Notes: generated from the sequence alone by a model not told the origin. Positions 37,746 to 47,067 are shown, counted from the stretch's first letter. The stretch: DNA of 64,000 nucleotides from Blattabacterium cuenoti (GCF_014251335.1 NZ_CP059186.1:1-64000); one strand, 5' to 3'. A program made the numbers and translations.

Positions 37746-39776
37746 ATGGCTAACTTCTTCAAGTTTTATAATAATAAAACTATTGCATATAGAATTCTAG
37801 TTTTAATTATTGCAATCTTATTATTGACATTTTTTTTCCCAAAAAAAGAGATTTTTAAATATAAATTTTCAGGGAAAACATGGTCTCACGGAGATTTATT
37901 TTCTCCATTTAATTTTTTAATTCTAAAAAATAGTAAAGATATAGATTTAGAAATTAAAGAATTAAAAAAAAATCAAGAAATATTTTGTATTAAAAATGAA
38001 AAAATAGTAAAAAATATAAAGAAAAAAATAAAAAAAATTTCATTTATACGAAGAAACAAACGTTACAATAACATTGTAAATAAAACAATTCATACGATAT
38101 ATAAATATGGATATATAGAAAATTATGATAATTTCACAAAAGAAAATAAAACTCACATATTCTTTTTAAAGAAAAACAAAAAGTGGATTCCAATTTTATA
38201 CAATAAAATTTTTAATCATAGTAAAGTTAATAATATTATTGAAAATAATTTTAGAAATAAAAGTTATCATGTAAGGATTTTAAAAAAAATTCTAAGAAAA
38301 ATCATTGTACCCAATTTTTTTTATAGCCAATATTACACTGATTTTTTTTTTCAAAAAAAAATCCAATCTATAAAAAAAATTAAATATTCCTTTATAAAAG
38401 GAGATAATATTATTAATAATAATGAGATTATCGATAAAAATAAATTTGAAATATTATCCCATTTCAAAAAAGAATATGAGAGTAAAATATGGAATAAAAA
38501 AAAATATTATTGTCTTGTTACAGGATATTTTTTCATAATCAGTATGATATTTACTCTATTTATATTATATATTTTTCACTTTGAAAAAAAAACATTTCAT
38601 AATAACAGAGAAGTTAATTTTTTAATTATAAATATATTATTAGTATCATTAATTACCATTACAATTTTAAGATATCATTCTAAAATATTATATATAATTC
38701 CCTTTTGTATACTTCCCATAAGTATACAAGCTTTCTTCAATTTTAATTTGAGTATTTTTATTCATTTAATAACAATTTTATTATTATCCTTAATTACACC
38801 AAATAGTTTTGAATTTATTTTTCTTCAAATCACTGCAGGTTTTTTAGTAATGTTAACAAAAAAAAATATTTGCAAAATGGCAAATCTTTTTATTGCTGTA
38901 TCAAAAATAATCATTACTTATGTTATTACTTTTATTTTACTCACTTTAATTCGCGAAGGGTCTTTAGAAAAAATTTCTTGGTATACTTTGTCTTTATTTT
39001 TTTTTAGTGGACTCTTAACTTTATTTGTTCATCCATTAATATTTCTTTTTGAAAAATTACTAAATTTAACTTCAGATATTTCATTATTAGAACTATCTGA
39101 TCCCAATACTCCTATATTAAGATTGTTATCTCAAAAAGCTCCAGGGACTCTACAACATGTTCTAACAGTGGCAAATCTTGCAGAAGAAGCTGCTGTCGCA
39201 ATTGGAGCTAATTCTCTATTAGTAAGAATAGGTGCAATTTATCATGATATAGGAAAAATTCAAAATTCTACATTTTTTACTGAAAATCAATATAATATTA
39301 TTATTAATCCTCATGAAAAATTAAGTCCAAAAGAAAGTGCAAAAATTATTTTAGAACATGTATCAATAGGCGTTGAACTTGCAAGAAAATATCATTTACC
39401 TGATCCTGTTACTGATTTTATACGTACTCATCATGGAAATAGTATTGTTTATTTTTTTTATGAAAAACAAAAAAAAATATATCCCAATATAAAAGTGGAC
39501 AAAAAACAATTTCAATATTCTGGTCCTAAACCATTTTCTAAAGAAACTGCTATTGTAATGATAGCTGATTCTGTAGAAGCAGCCTCAAAAAGCATTAAAA
39601 ACCCATCTTCTAAAGATTTGGAAAGTTTAGTAGAAAATATAATAAAAAAACAAAAAATAGAAAATCAATTTTCCAATGCAGACATTACTTTAAAAGAAAT
39701 AGAAAAAATTAAACAAGTCCTAAAAAAAAAATTAATAAATATTTATCACACTAGAATAGAATATCCTAACTATTAA
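37746..39776 (+). CDS. 7TM-HD family membrane phosphohydrolase (PgpH-like)
   Basis: Membrane protein with an N-terminal helix, a periplasmic 7TMR-HDED-type domain (about 40-250), seven helices (about 255-440) and a cytoplasmic HD domain. The HD signature YHDIGK has His500 and Asp501, followed by the distal histidines in EHVSIGVELARKY and RTHHGNS. Homologues in Firmicutes hydrolyse cyclic di-AMP, so the same is possible here; no diadenylate cyclase is in the window to confirm it. The HD metal residues look complete, so the enzyme should be active. Confidence 0.88.
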   Translation: MANFFKFYNNKTIAYRILVLIIAILLLTFFFPKKEIFKYKFSGKTWSHGDLFSPFNFLILKNSKDIDLEIKELKKNQEIFCIKNEKIVKNIKKKIKKISFIRRNKRYNNIVNKTIHTIYKYGYIENYDNFTKENKTHIFFLKKNKKWIPILYNKIFNHSKVNNIIENNFRNKSYHVRILKKILRKIIVPNFFYSQYYTDFFFQKKIQSIKKIKYSFIKGDNIINNNEIIDKNKFEILSHFKKEYESKIWNKKKYYCLVTGYFFIISMIFTLFILYIFHFEKKTFHNNREVNFLIINILLVSLITITILRYHSKILYIIPFCILPISIQAFFNFNLSIFIHLITILLLSLITPNSFEFIFLQITAGFLVMLTKKNICKMANLFIAVSKIIITYVITFILLTLIREGSLEKISWYTLSLFFFSGLLTLFVHPLIFLFEKLLNLTSDISLLELSDPNTPILRLLSQKAPGTLQHVLTVANLAEEAAVAIGANSLLVRIGAIYHDIGKIQNSTFFTENQYNIIINPHEKLSPKESAKIILEHVSIGVELARKYHLPDPVTDFIRTHHGNSIVYFFYEKQKKIYPNIKVDKKQFQYSGPKPFSKETAIVMIADSVEAASKSIKNPSSKDLESLVENIIKKQKIENQFSNADITLKEIEKIKQVLKKKLINIYHTRIEYPNY

Positions 39777-39838
39777 TTTTATATAAATAAAGAATGATTT
39801 GGTTATTTAATAGATCTATTTTAGATTTGTATTTTTTT

Positions 39839-39923
39839 GGAGAGTTGCCGGAGTGGTTAACGGAACAGTTTGCTAAACTGTCGGTATGAAAGTACCGCGT
39901 GGGTTCGAATCCCACATTCTCCG
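39839..39923 (+). tRNA. tRNA-Ser (GCU)
   Basis: The acceptor stem GGAGAGT pairs with ATTCTCC. The anticodon loop TTGCTAA gives GCT. A long variable arm (TCGGTATGAAAGTACCG region) marks a class II tRNA, and the T-arm contains GGTTCGAATCC. Discriminator is G at 39923; CCA is not encoded. First of a three-tRNA cluster. Confidence 0.96.
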
Positions 39924-39927
39924 CAAA

Positions 39928-40002
39928 CGGGGTATAGCGAAGTTTGGTAATCGCGCCTGGTTTGGGACCAGGAGATCGTAGGTTCAAATCCTGCTACCCC
40001 GA
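39928..40002 (+). tRNA. tRNA-Pro (UGG)
   Basis: The acceptor stem CGGGGTA pairs exactly with TACCCCG. The anticodon stem CCTGG/CCAGG encloses a loop with TGG. The T-arm contains GGTTCAAATCC and the discriminator is A at 40002. It starts 4 bases after tRNA-Ser and lacks an encoded CCA. Confidence 0.96.
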
Positions 40003-40025
40003 TATTTACTTAACTGATTATGTGG

Positions 40026-40099
40026 GATCACGTAGCTCAAATGGATAGAGCAACTGCCTTCTAAGCAGTAGGTTACAGGTTCGAATCCTGTCGTGATCA
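40026..40099 (+). tRNA. tRNA-Arg (UCU)
   Basis: The acceptor stem GATCACG pairs exactly with CGTGATC. The anticodon stem CTGC/GCAG with loop CTTCTAA gives TCT. The T-arm contains GGTTCGAATCC and the discriminator is A at 40099. Its last three bases overlap the stop codon of the convergent clpP gene. Confidence 0.96.
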
Positions 40100-40768
40100 T
40101 TTTTTTCCTTCTAGGATTTCATCTATCATACCGTATTCTTTAGCCTCTATAGAAGTCATCCAGTAATCTCGATCTGAATCTTTTTCTATCTTTTCAATGG
40201 GTAACCCTGAATGTTTTGATATAATCTCATAAAGCTCTTTCTTTAACTTTAAAATCTCACGAACAGTAATTTCAATATCTGAAGCTTGACCTTGTGTCCC
40301 TCCTATAGGCTGATGAATCATAATTCTAGAATGTTTTAATGCAGATCTTTTATTTTTTACTCCTGCACAAAGCAATACAGCGGCCATAGATGCGGCCATT
40401 CCAGTGCAAATAGTAGCGATATCTGGTTCTACAATTTGCATTGTATCATATATTCCTAATCCAGCATAGACATCTCCTCCTGGAGAATTAATATATATTT
40501 GTATATCCTTAGTAGAATCTACAGATTGTAAAAACAATAACTGAGCTTGTACTATATTAGCCACTTGATCTTCTATTGGAGTTCCTAAAAAAATAACCCT
40601 ATCCATCATTAAACGAGAAAAAACATCCATTTGAGCGACATTTAGTTTTCTTTCTTCAACAATATAAGGAGTCATGAACTTAATATATTCATTAATGGTT
40701 AAACTATTAATTCTCTTATGTTTTATGGCATATAGCATAAATTCTTCTGATTTTTTATGATAATCCAT
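40097..40768 (-). CDS. clpP: ATP-dependent Clp protease proteolytic subunit
   Basis: Serine peptidase that forms the barrel used by ClpX or ClpC. The catalytic serine is Ser127 in GMAAS and the histidine is His152 in MIHQPIGG. NSPGGDVYAG precedes them. At 223 residues it is full length with an N-terminal extension that may be processed. The stop overlaps the end of tRNA-Arg by three bases on the opposite strand. A well-formed promoter candidate lies just upstream. Confidence 0.96.
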   Translation of the reverse strand: MDYHKKSEEFMLYAIKHKRINSLTINEYIKFMTPYIVEERKLNVAQMDVFSRLMMDRVIFLGTPIEDQVANIVQAQLLFLQSVDSTKDIQIYINSPGGDVYAGLGIYDTMQIVEPDIATICTGMAASMAAVLLCAGVKNKRSALKHSRIMIHQPIGGTQGQASDIEITVREILKLKKELYEIISKHSGLPIEKIEKDSDRDYWMTSIEAKEYGMIDEILEGKK

Positions 40769-40791
40769 TTTTTTTATGTTGAAAATTTTAT

Positions 40792-40825
40792 CAAAGTTAC
40801 TTTCTTATATGTAACATTTTGCAAA
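40792..40825 (-). promoter_or_regulatory. Candidate clpP promoter
   Basis: On the minus strand TTTG (40825-40822) is followed after 22 bases by TAACTTTG (40799-40792), a perfect match to the Bacteroidetes -7 consensus TAnnTTTG. Spacing is 2-3 bases longer than the usual 19-20. Transcription would begin about 15-20 bases before the clpP ATG. Confidence 0.42.
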
Positions 40826-40870
40826 AAAATTTATACATGCATAAAAAAAATGTAGAAATTAGAAACTTTT

Positions 40871-40887
40871 AATACTTAAAAAGTATT
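40871..40887. repeat. Hairpin AATACTT/AAGTATT overlapping the flippase start
   Basis: Seven-base perfect arms flank an AAA loop. The 3' arm includes the first two bases of the TTG start at 40886, so the structure could occlude initiation there and favour the TTG two codons later (40892). Alternatively it is an operator in the divergent clpP-flippase spacer. Confidence 0.35.
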
Positions 40888-42346
40888 GACTTTGTACAAA
40901 AAATTAGCAATACAAACAGTTATCTACTCTATAGGATTCATATTTCCTAGAATCATTAATTATGCTTTTTTAAGATTCTTTACTGTATTTTTTAAACGAG
41001 AAGAATTTTCACTTTATACAGATATGTATGCATTAGCTTTTATAGCTATAGCATTTCTTTCTTTTGGATTAGAAAATACCTATTTTAGATTTTTATATAA
41101 AAAAAATTGTGATAAAGAAATTGTTTTTTCAACGGGAGTTATAACACAATTGTTGATTAGTTCTTTTTTTTTGATAATCTCTATACATTTAATAAAATAT
41201 TTATCTTCCATGGCTGGATATCATAATCACCCAGAATATTTTTTCATGTTTTTTTTAATTATATTTTTCGATACAATTTGTATTCTTCCTATGGCTTGGC
41301 TTCGTGCAAATGACAAACCTTTACAGTATTCTGCAATAAATATTATAAATATTCTGATACAATCATTTCTAATAATATATTTATTTTTTTGTTATGATAA
41401 TGTTTATGATAAACAAAATTGCTTTTTTTTTGTTTTTAAATGGATTAATTCTTTTACAGATAAAATAGGTTATATATTTTTTGCAAATATGATCTCTTCT
41501 TTAGGTAATTTATTTTTAATACTTCCTATTCTTTTAAAGAAAGTAACTATAAAAAAATTTAATAAAATTCTTGCTATGAATATGTTAAATTATGGTGTTC
41601 CTATTATGCTAGGAACTATAGCTTTTTCCATTAATGAGAATTTGGATAAAATTTTGATTAAAAGATGGATTTCAGATGAAATTAATGGATCTTATTCTGC
41701 TTGTTATAAAATAGCGTCTTTCATGAGTCTATATATTAGAATATTTAGATTAGGAATTGAACCTTTTTTTTTTAAAAAATCTAAGGATTCCGATGCTACA
41801 TATTTTTATGAAGAAATCACTTATATATTTATTTTATTTGGATTAATTTTTTATGTATTAGTATGTGGAAATGTTAACATATTTATGAAATTTTTAATTG
41901 ATAAAAAATACCATATTGCTATACCTATTATTCCTATAATAATGATGGGAAATCTTTTTTTGGGTGTTTACACTAATTTATCCATATTTTATAAAATTAT
42001 AGATAAACCTATTATTGGAACTTATATCTCCTTAATCGGGGTATTCATCACTTTTTTATTTAATAGTATTTTTATTTTAATCTCTGATAATAGTTTTATG
42101 ATTCCTGCTTGGGGAACTTTGACGTCTTATGGAGCTATGCTAATAGTTTTATATATTTGGGGGAAAAAACAATTTTTTCAATTTTGTGATAAAAAAATCA
42201 GAAATATTATCATACATTTTTTATTTGCACTTTTTATCGTTTTTATGATCAAAAAAAAAATGGAATTAAGCTTAATTTTACAATTTTTATATTTAATAAT
42301 TATTTTTTTTTTAGAAAAAAAAAGATTGATTCATTTAATCAAATAA
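40886..42346 (+). CDS. Polysaccharide/lipid flippase (MOP superfamily, Wzx-like)
   Basis: Integral membrane protein with 12-14 hydrophobic helices over 486 residues, including the N-terminal family hallmark of an amphipathic start, IGFIFPRIINYAFLRFF, then YALAFIAIAFLSFGLENTYFR. It resembles the flavobacterial polysaccharide biosynthesis proteins of this family, which often neighbour dut and a nucleotidyltransferase. Whether it flips lipid-linked sugars or lipid II cannot be decided from sequence. The start is TTG at 40886 or 40892. Confidence 0.85.
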   Translation: MTLYKKLAIQTVIYSIGFIFPRIINYAFLRFFTVFFKREEFSLYTDMYALAFIAIAFLSFGLENTYFRFLYKKNCDKEIVFSTGVITQLLISSFFLIISIHLIKYLSSMAGYHNHPEYFFMFFLIIFFDTICILPMAWLRANDKPLQYSAINIINILIQSFLIIYLFFCYDNVYDKQNCFFFVFKWINSFTDKIGYIFFANMISSLGNLFLILPILLKKVTIKKFNKILAMNMLNYGVPIMLGTIAFSINENLDKILIKRWISDEINGSYSACYKIASFMSLYIRIFRLGIEPFFFKKSKDSDATYFYEEITYIFILFGLIFYVLVCGNVNIFMKFLIDKKYHIAIPIIPIIMMGNLFLGVYTNLSIFYKIIDKPIIGTYISLIGVFITFLFNSIFILISDNSFMIPAWGTLTSYGAMLIVLYIWGKKQFFQFCDKKIRNIIIHFLFALFIVFMIKKKMELSLILQFLYLIIIFFLEKKRLIHLIK

Positions 42347-42355
42347 AAGTAAATT

Positions 42356-42727
42356 TTGCGAGTCTATCAATTAACTTTAATCGCTAATATCAAAAGATCT
42401 ATTTCCATTAATTTTTTGGAAAGAAAATTGATTTCGACAGGTGTTTTTATTAAAATTTCGAAAAAACCTAAATGCTCTTTTCTTTTGATAAAAAAATTTA
42501 TAGAATCTATTTGTATAGTTCATCTAACTGAAAATAAAAAATATACTTTTTATAAAGAGATTCAAATAATTGTGATTAACGTTTTTTTTAAAAAAATAAT
42601 GATTGAACCTAATGACAGATTAGTGATCTTAGATCTTGTTAAAGATGTTGAAATAAAATGGAAAAAATGTTCTATTTTAAATTTAAGTATGAGAGGAAGT
42701 AATAGTTTTGGAAGCACTGGAATATAA
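42356..42727 (+). CDS. dut: Degenerate dUTP diphosphatase (dUTPase)
   Basis: This ORF is recognisable as dUTPase by the segment ISINFLERKLISTGVFIKI, which aligns with the family's strand before motif II, and by the C-terminal RGSNSFGSTGI (113-123), which matches motif V. It is only 123 residues against about 145. The first roughly 27 residues including motif I are missing, motif II (PRSGLA) is not recognisable, and the motif III position of the catalytic Asp and Tyr reads ENKKYTFYKE. The frame is open and lies between a flippase and a nucleotidyltransferase, as in flavobacteria. It is probably inactive or altered in function; a pseudogene in early decay is possible. Confidence 0.7.
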   Translation: MRVYQLTLIANIKRSISINFLERKLISTGVFIKISKKPKCSFLLIKKFIESICIVHLTENKKYTFYKEIQIIVINVFFKKIMIEPNDRLVILDLVKDVEIKWKKCSILNLSMRGSNSFGSTGI

Positions 42728-42738
42728 AAAAAAATGAT

Positions 42739-43761
42739 ATGAAAATTATAATACCTATGGCGGGAAAAGGATCACGTCTTCTTCCTCATACATTAAATAC
42801 CCCTAAACCACTGATATCTATTGCAGGAAAAACAATTTTGAGAAGGTTAGTGGAAAGTTTATCCAAACTTATTAAAGTTTTTTCCATTCAAGAAATTGTT
42901 TTTATTATAGGAAACTTTGGAAATACAATCGAAAAAAAATTAATAAAACTATCTCATGATATGAGTGTTAATCCTGTTATATATTATCAAATCATTCCTC
43001 TTGGAACTGCAGATGCATTGTTAAAAGCTAAAAACTCTTTAACAGGAGAACCAATTATTGTTGCTTTTTCTGATTCATTATTCTATCATAATTCTTTTGA
43101 TCAAGAAATTACTCATCAAGCAGACAACATTATATGGACAAAAAAAGTTAAAAACCCTCATTTATTTGGCATTGTAAAATGTGATTCTTCTGGTATTATT
43201 ACTCATTTTATAGAAAAACCAAATAATTATGTATCAAATATTGCAATTGTAGGACTTTATTATTTTAAAAATAGTTTTCTTTTAAAAAAAGAATTACAAT
43301 CTATGTTAGATGATAATATCAAAAATAAAAAAGAATACCAGTTAACATGTGTTTTAGAAAATATGAGAAAAAAAGGAGAAAAATTTACTAGTAAACAAGT
43401 TAAAGAATGGATGGATTTTGGAAATAAAAAAAGAACTATTTATTCAAATTCAAAAATTTTATCCAGAGAATCCAAAAATTCGGAATTAATTCATAAAAAA
43501 GTTTTTATTAAAAATAGTTTAATTATAAAACCATGTTCAATAGAAGAAAATACAAATATTGAAAACAGTATTATAGGTCCTTACGTTTCAATTGGAAAAT
43601 ACACAAAAATAAAAAATAGCAATATCAAAAAATCTATAATTCAAGATTATACAACAGTTCAACACGCAAATTTAAATTATTCAATAATAGGAAGTCACTC
43701 TATATATATAGGAGAAAAATCGAAAAAGGTAAATTTAAGTGATTATTCTGTTTTCAAGTAA
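42739..43761 (+). CDS. Sugar-phosphate nucleotidyltransferase (RmlA/GlmU-N-like)
   Basis: Transfers a nucleotidyl group to a sugar phosphate. The N-terminal Rossmann-like domain begins with the signature IPMAGKGSRLLPHT followed by TPKPLISIAGK; an Asp in VAFSDSLFY probably binds the metal. The C-terminal part (about 260-340) contains hexapeptide-like isoleucine repeats typical of a left-handed beta helix. The specific sugar is not evident. At 340 residues it is complete. Confidence 0.88.
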   Translation: MKIIIPMAGKGSRLLPHTLNTPKPLISIAGKTILRRLVESLSKLIKVFSIQEIVFIIGNFGNTIEKKLIKLSHDMSVNPVIYYQIIPLGTADALLKAKNSLTGEPIIVAFSDSLFYHNSFDQEITHQADNIIWTKKVKNPHLFGIVKCDSSGIITHFIEKPNNYVSNIAIVGLYYFKNSFLLKKELQSMLDDNIKNKKEYQLTCVLENMRKKGEKFTSKQVKEWMDFGNKKRTIYSNSKILSRESKNSELIHKKVFIKNSLIIKPCSIEENTNIENSIIGPYVSIGKYTKIKNSNIKKSIIQDYTTVQHANLNYSIIGSHSIYIGEKSKKVNLSDYSVFK

Positions 43762-43809
43762 ATCAAAAATTCATTATTTTTATTTTTTTTATATTTGATC
43801 AAAAATTCC

Positions 43810-44010
43810 ATGTACATAGATTTCATTTTTATTTTTTCTATACTACTTGGGACTTTTGGGACCACAGAAATTGTGGTTATTGTCATTCTTGCACTTTTAT
43901 TATTTGGAGGTAAAAAAATTCCAGAATTAATGAAAGGATTGGGAACGGGGTTGAAAGAATTCAAAAAAGCTTCTGAAACTGAAGAAGAAGATTCAAAACC
44001 TGAGAAATAA
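43810..44010 (+). CDS. tatA: Sec-independent translocase subunit TatA
   Basis: Small pore-forming protein of the twin-arginine pathway. One membrane helix (about 8-27 of 66) carries [20 protein letters not shown], followed by the amphipathic helix [12 protein letters not shown] and an acidic C terminus. The FGGKKIPE motif is diagnostic. The ATG at 43810 is preferred; an in-frame TTG at 43795 would add five residues. tatC is not in this window. Confidence 0.93.
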   Translation: MYIDFIFIFSILLGTFGTTEIVVIVILALLLFGGKKIPELMKGLGTGLKEFKKASETEEEDSKPEK

Positions 44011-44028
44011 AAAATTTTTCTTTCATTT

Positions 44029-44036
44029 TATGTTTG
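44029..44036 (+). promoter_or_regulatory. Candidate -7 element upstream of the transglycosylase gene
   Basis: TATGTTTG fits TAnnTTTG and lies 54 bases before the ATG at 44090. No -33 TTTG is at the right distance. Tentative. Confidence 0.22.
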
Positions 44037-44052
44037 TTTATTAGTACTTTTT

Positions 44053-44070
44053 TTTCTAAAATTTTAGAAA
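44053..44070. repeat. 18-base perfect palindrome in the tatA-transglycosylase spacer
   Basis: TTTCTAAAATTTTAGAAA is a perfect palindrome just before the transglycosylase ATG at 44090 and directly after an eight-base T run ending in its first Ts. It could be an operator, or the end signal of the tatA transcript in the form of a hairpin with little loop. No U-tract follows on the plus strand. Confidence 0.35.
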
Positions 44071-44089
44071 TAAATCAAACTAATAAATA

Positions 44090-45187
44090 ATGGGAACGAC
44101 AACGATAAAAAATATTATGTTTTCTTTGTTCATATTAAAAAGTATGGTAATACAATCTGTATCAAAACCATTCTTAGAACAAAGAAATGTAATCAACTTT
44201 CATAAAAATGTTTATAATCCAAAATTAAATTTGAATAACATATATATAGAAAAATTATGGAAAAAAATGTTAGAAGGAAAGAAAAAATTTTTATCTGGAA
44301 AAAAGTTATCTCATAATAATAAAAAAAATATTGTTTTTATCAATATAACCCCCGAAGAATTAAGACTAAGACTAAATTTTCTGAATCAGAAATCTCAAAT
44401 TAAAATACTAAAATACAATAGCATTGTACATGCTTCTGTTGAGAGTTATCTTCGTATGAGTAAATATATAGGAAAAATCATTTCATTATCAGATTTCTAT
44501 TTTCCTATGTTTGAAGAAAAACTTGAAAATTATCGTCTTCCAAAAGAAATAAAATATTTAGCCATTATAGAGTCAAATTTAAATCCACTTGCTACTTCCA
44601 AGGCGGGAGCGAAAGGTATTTGGCAATTCATGCCTGAAACTGGAAAAATATATAATCTTAATATTAATAATATTTATGATGAAAGAAATGATCCGATTAA
44701 ATCCACAGAAGCAGCTTGCCGATATTTTAGATTTCTATATAAAAAAATAGGAAATTGGGAATTGGTTTTAGCGGCTTACAATGCAGGGCCAGGAACTGTA
44801 GATAAAATATTGCAACGTAATAAAAATATGAAAGATTTTTGGAAATTATGGGAATTTTTTCCAAAAGAAACTCAGAATTATATTCCAAGATTTATTGCTA
44901 TAAATTATGTAATGAATTATTATAAAGAACATAATATTTCTACACCCCATTTTTATCCTTACAAGTATAAATATAAAGAAACTGTATTAATTTCTATGAA
45001 AGAAAAAATTTCAGTGAAATTTTTTGCTGATAATCTTAATATACCTTATCAAGATTTAAGGATTCTTAATCCGCAATATCTTGTCGATCTTATTCCTATT
45101 GGTTATAAATTAAGACTACCAAAAAATAAGATTTTACTTTTTAAAAGTAAAGAAGGATTTTTTTCAAAAAAAAAACAAAATAGTTAA
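44090..45187 (+). CDS. Membrane-bound lytic transglycosylase (MltD-like)
   Basis: Cleaves peptidoglycan glycan strands with formation of 1,6-anhydro ends. An N-terminal signal-like helix (about 5-22) leads into the SLT domain, whose catalytic glutamate is Glu161 in LAIIESNLNP, followed by SKAGAKGIWQFMP and AAYNAGPG. A single LysM-like module lies at the C terminus (about 305-350, KFFADNLNIPYQDLRILN). MltD usually has two or more LysM repeats, so the tail is shortened. No clear lipobox is seen. Confidence 0.92.
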   Translation: MGTTTIKNIMFSLFILKSMVIQSVSKPFLEQRNVINFHKNVYNPKLNLNNIYIEKLWKKMLEGKKKFLSGKKLSHNNKKNIVFINITPEELRLRLNFLNQKSQIKILKYNSIVHASVESYLRMSKYIGKIISLSDFYFPMFEEKLENYRLPKEIKYLAIIESNLNPLATSKAGAKGIWQFMPETGKIYNLNINNIYDERNDPIKSTEAACRYFRFLYKKIGNWELVLAAYNAGPGTVDKILQRNKNMKDFWKLWEFFPKETQNYIPRFIAINYVMNYYKEHNISTPHFYPYKYKYKETVLISMKEKISVKFFADNLNIPYQDLRILNPQYLVDLIPIGYKLRLPKNKILLFKSKEGFFSKKKQNS

Positions 45188-45267
45188 CTATTAGACCTAA
45201 ATAATGGAAACATATTATGTATTATGAGTAAAATTAATTTTTTGAATAAAAGTTTATTTTCAAAATT

Positions 45268-46254
45268 ATGAACGAAAAAATTGAAAAAAAAAGAAAATCC
45301 TTACAACTCGTTTTGGAAAAAATGGATAAAATATATGGAAAAGGAACTGTGATGCAAATGGGAGATTCTCATTTAGAAAATTTAGAAATTATTTCTTCTG
45401 GATCTTTAAGTTTAGATATTGCTTTAGGTATAAAAGGGTATCCAAAAGGTCGTATTATTGAAATATTTGGACCGGAATCTTCCGGAAAAACTACTTTAGC
45501 TTTACATGCTATAACTCAATCTCAAAAATTAGGAGGTTTTGCTAGTTTCATAGATGCAGAACATGCTTTTGATCGTGTTTATGCTCAAAAAATAGGAGTA
45601 AATATAAAAGAATTAATAATATCTCAACCAGATAATGGAGAACAAGCACTTGAAATTGTGGATAATTTAATTAGATCTAGTGTTATTGATCTAATCGTTG
45701 TAGATTCTGTAGCGGCTTTAACCCCTAAAAGTGAAATAGAAGGAGAAATGGGAGACTCTAAAATAGGATTACAAGCAAGATTAATGTCTCAAGCTTTGAG
45801 AAAGCTAACTTCTAGTATAGGAAAATCTAAAAGCATACTGATATTTATTAATCAATTAAGAGAAAAAATAGGAATTTACGGAAACCCAGAAGTAACAACA
45901 GGAGGGAATGCTTTAAAATTTTATTCCTCAATACGATTAGACATACGTAGAGGAAATCAAATCAAAAACGGAGAAAAAATACTAGGAAACAGGACAAGAG
46001 TAAAAGTAGTGAAAAATAAGTTATCTCCTCCTTTTAGAAGTGCTGAATTTGACATTATATACGGAGAAGGAATTTCAAAAATAGGAGAAATTTTGGATAT
46101 AGGTGTCGATTTAGGGATTATTAAAAAAAATGCATCTTGGTTTAGCTATAGAGATATTAAATTAGGTCAGGGAAGAGATTCTGTAAGAGAATTTTTAAAA
46201 GGAAGAGAAAATATCATAACTGAAATACAAAAAAATATATATAAAAATATATGA
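45268..46254 (+). CDS. recA: Recombinase RecA
   Basis: ATP-dependent strand-exchange protein for homologous recombination. Walker A is GPESSGKT at 68-75; Walker B is [12 protein letters not shown]. Loop L2 carries [17 protein letters not shown]. At 328 residues only the variable acidic C-terminal tail is short. All catalytic parts are intact, so recombination should be retained despite genome reduction. Its stop overlaps the ATG of the next gene by 4 bases. Confidence 0.97.
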   Translation: MNEKIEKKRKSLQLVLEKMDKIYGKGTVMQMGDSHLENLEIISSGSLSLDIALGIKGYPKGRIIEIFGPESSGKTTLALHAITQSQKLGGFASFIDAEHAFDRVYAQKIGVNIKELIISQPDNGEQALEIVDNLIRSSVIDLIVVDSVAALTPKSEIEGEMGDSKIGLQARLMSQALRKLTSSIGKSKSILIFINQLREKIGIYGNPEVTTGGNALKFYSSIRLDIRRGNQIKNGEKILGNRTRVKVVKNKLSPPFRSAEFDIIYGEGISKIGEILDIGVDLGIIKKNASWFSYRDIKLGQGRDSVREFLKGRENIITEIQKNIYKNI

Positions 46255-47021
46255 AAATTACTTTTTTGGGAACTGGAACTTCTCAGGGTATTCCTGTAAT
46301 TGGATCTAAACATCCGGTATGTTTATCTAAAAATTCAAAAGATAAAAGACTTAGAAGTTCTATTCTAATTGAAAAAAATAAAACAAATTTTTTGATAGAT
46401 TGTGGACCAGATTTTCGTTATCAAATGCTAAGAAGTAATTATAAAAAATTGAATGCTATTTTTATCACACATGAACATCAAGATCATATAGGAGGATTAG
46501 ACGATATAAGACCAATGAATTATAATATGAATAAACCTATTCCTATTTATGGTTTACGTAGAGTTATAGAAAATTTAAAAAAAAGATTTTTTTATATATT
46601 TTCGGAAAATAAAAAATCAAATGTTTCAAAAGTTTCTGTCCATGAATTAGATAATTATACGAAATTTTTTTTCGTAGAAAATTACAAAATTTTTCCTTTG
46701 TCTATATGGCATGGACATCTTCCTATTTTAGGCTTTCGTATAGAAAATTTTGCGTATATCACAGATGCTAGCAGCGTTCCTATTCAAACAATACAAGAAT
46801 TAAAAGGAATCAATATTTTGGTGTTAAATATACTAAGACAAATAGAAAAAAATACTTTTCCTTTTATGCTTTCTGAAACTTTGAATATCATTCAAAAAAT
46901 TCGTCCTCTAAAAACTTATTTGACACATATTAGTCATACATTTGGATTTCACGAAGAAATTGAAAAAAAATTGCCTAAAAATGTATATCTAGCTTATGAT
47001 AGATTAATTATATGTGAATAA
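46251..47021 (+). CDS. MBL-fold metallohydrolase (PhnP/RNase Z-like)
   Basis: Metallo-beta-lactamase fold protein of 256 residues with the zinc motif HEHQDH (His74 to His79), [13 protein letters not shown] at the N terminus, and further metal ligands in IWHGH and ITDAS. The C-terminal [11 protein letters not shown] is typical of this PhnP-like group. Substrate is unknown; cyclic phosphodiesters or RNA are the family's usual targets. It is translationally coupled to recA by an ATGA overlap. Confidence 0.87.
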   Translation: MKITFLGTGTSQGIPVIGSKHPVCLSKNSKDKRLRSSILIEKNKTNFLIDCGPDFRYQMLRSNYKKLNAIFITHEHQDHIGGLDDIRPMNYNMNKPIPIYGLRRVIENLKKRFFYIFSENKKSNVSKVSVHELDNYTKFFFVENYKIFPLSIWHGHLPILGFRIENFAYITDASSVPIQTIQELKGINILVLNILRQIEKNTFPFMLSETLNIIQKIRPLKTYLTHISHTFGFHEEIEKKLPKNVYLAYDRLIICE

Positions 47022-47067
47022 ATAAAAATTACAATTTTTCATGTAAGAATACAACACAAATAAGTAA

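Noticed and set aside
37549..37746. Open frame of 65 codons between the Lrp-type gene and the 7TM-HD gene
   Set aside because: It starts inside the regulator gene in another frame, has no recognisable motif and is mostly Lys/Tyr/Asn from AT-rich DNA.
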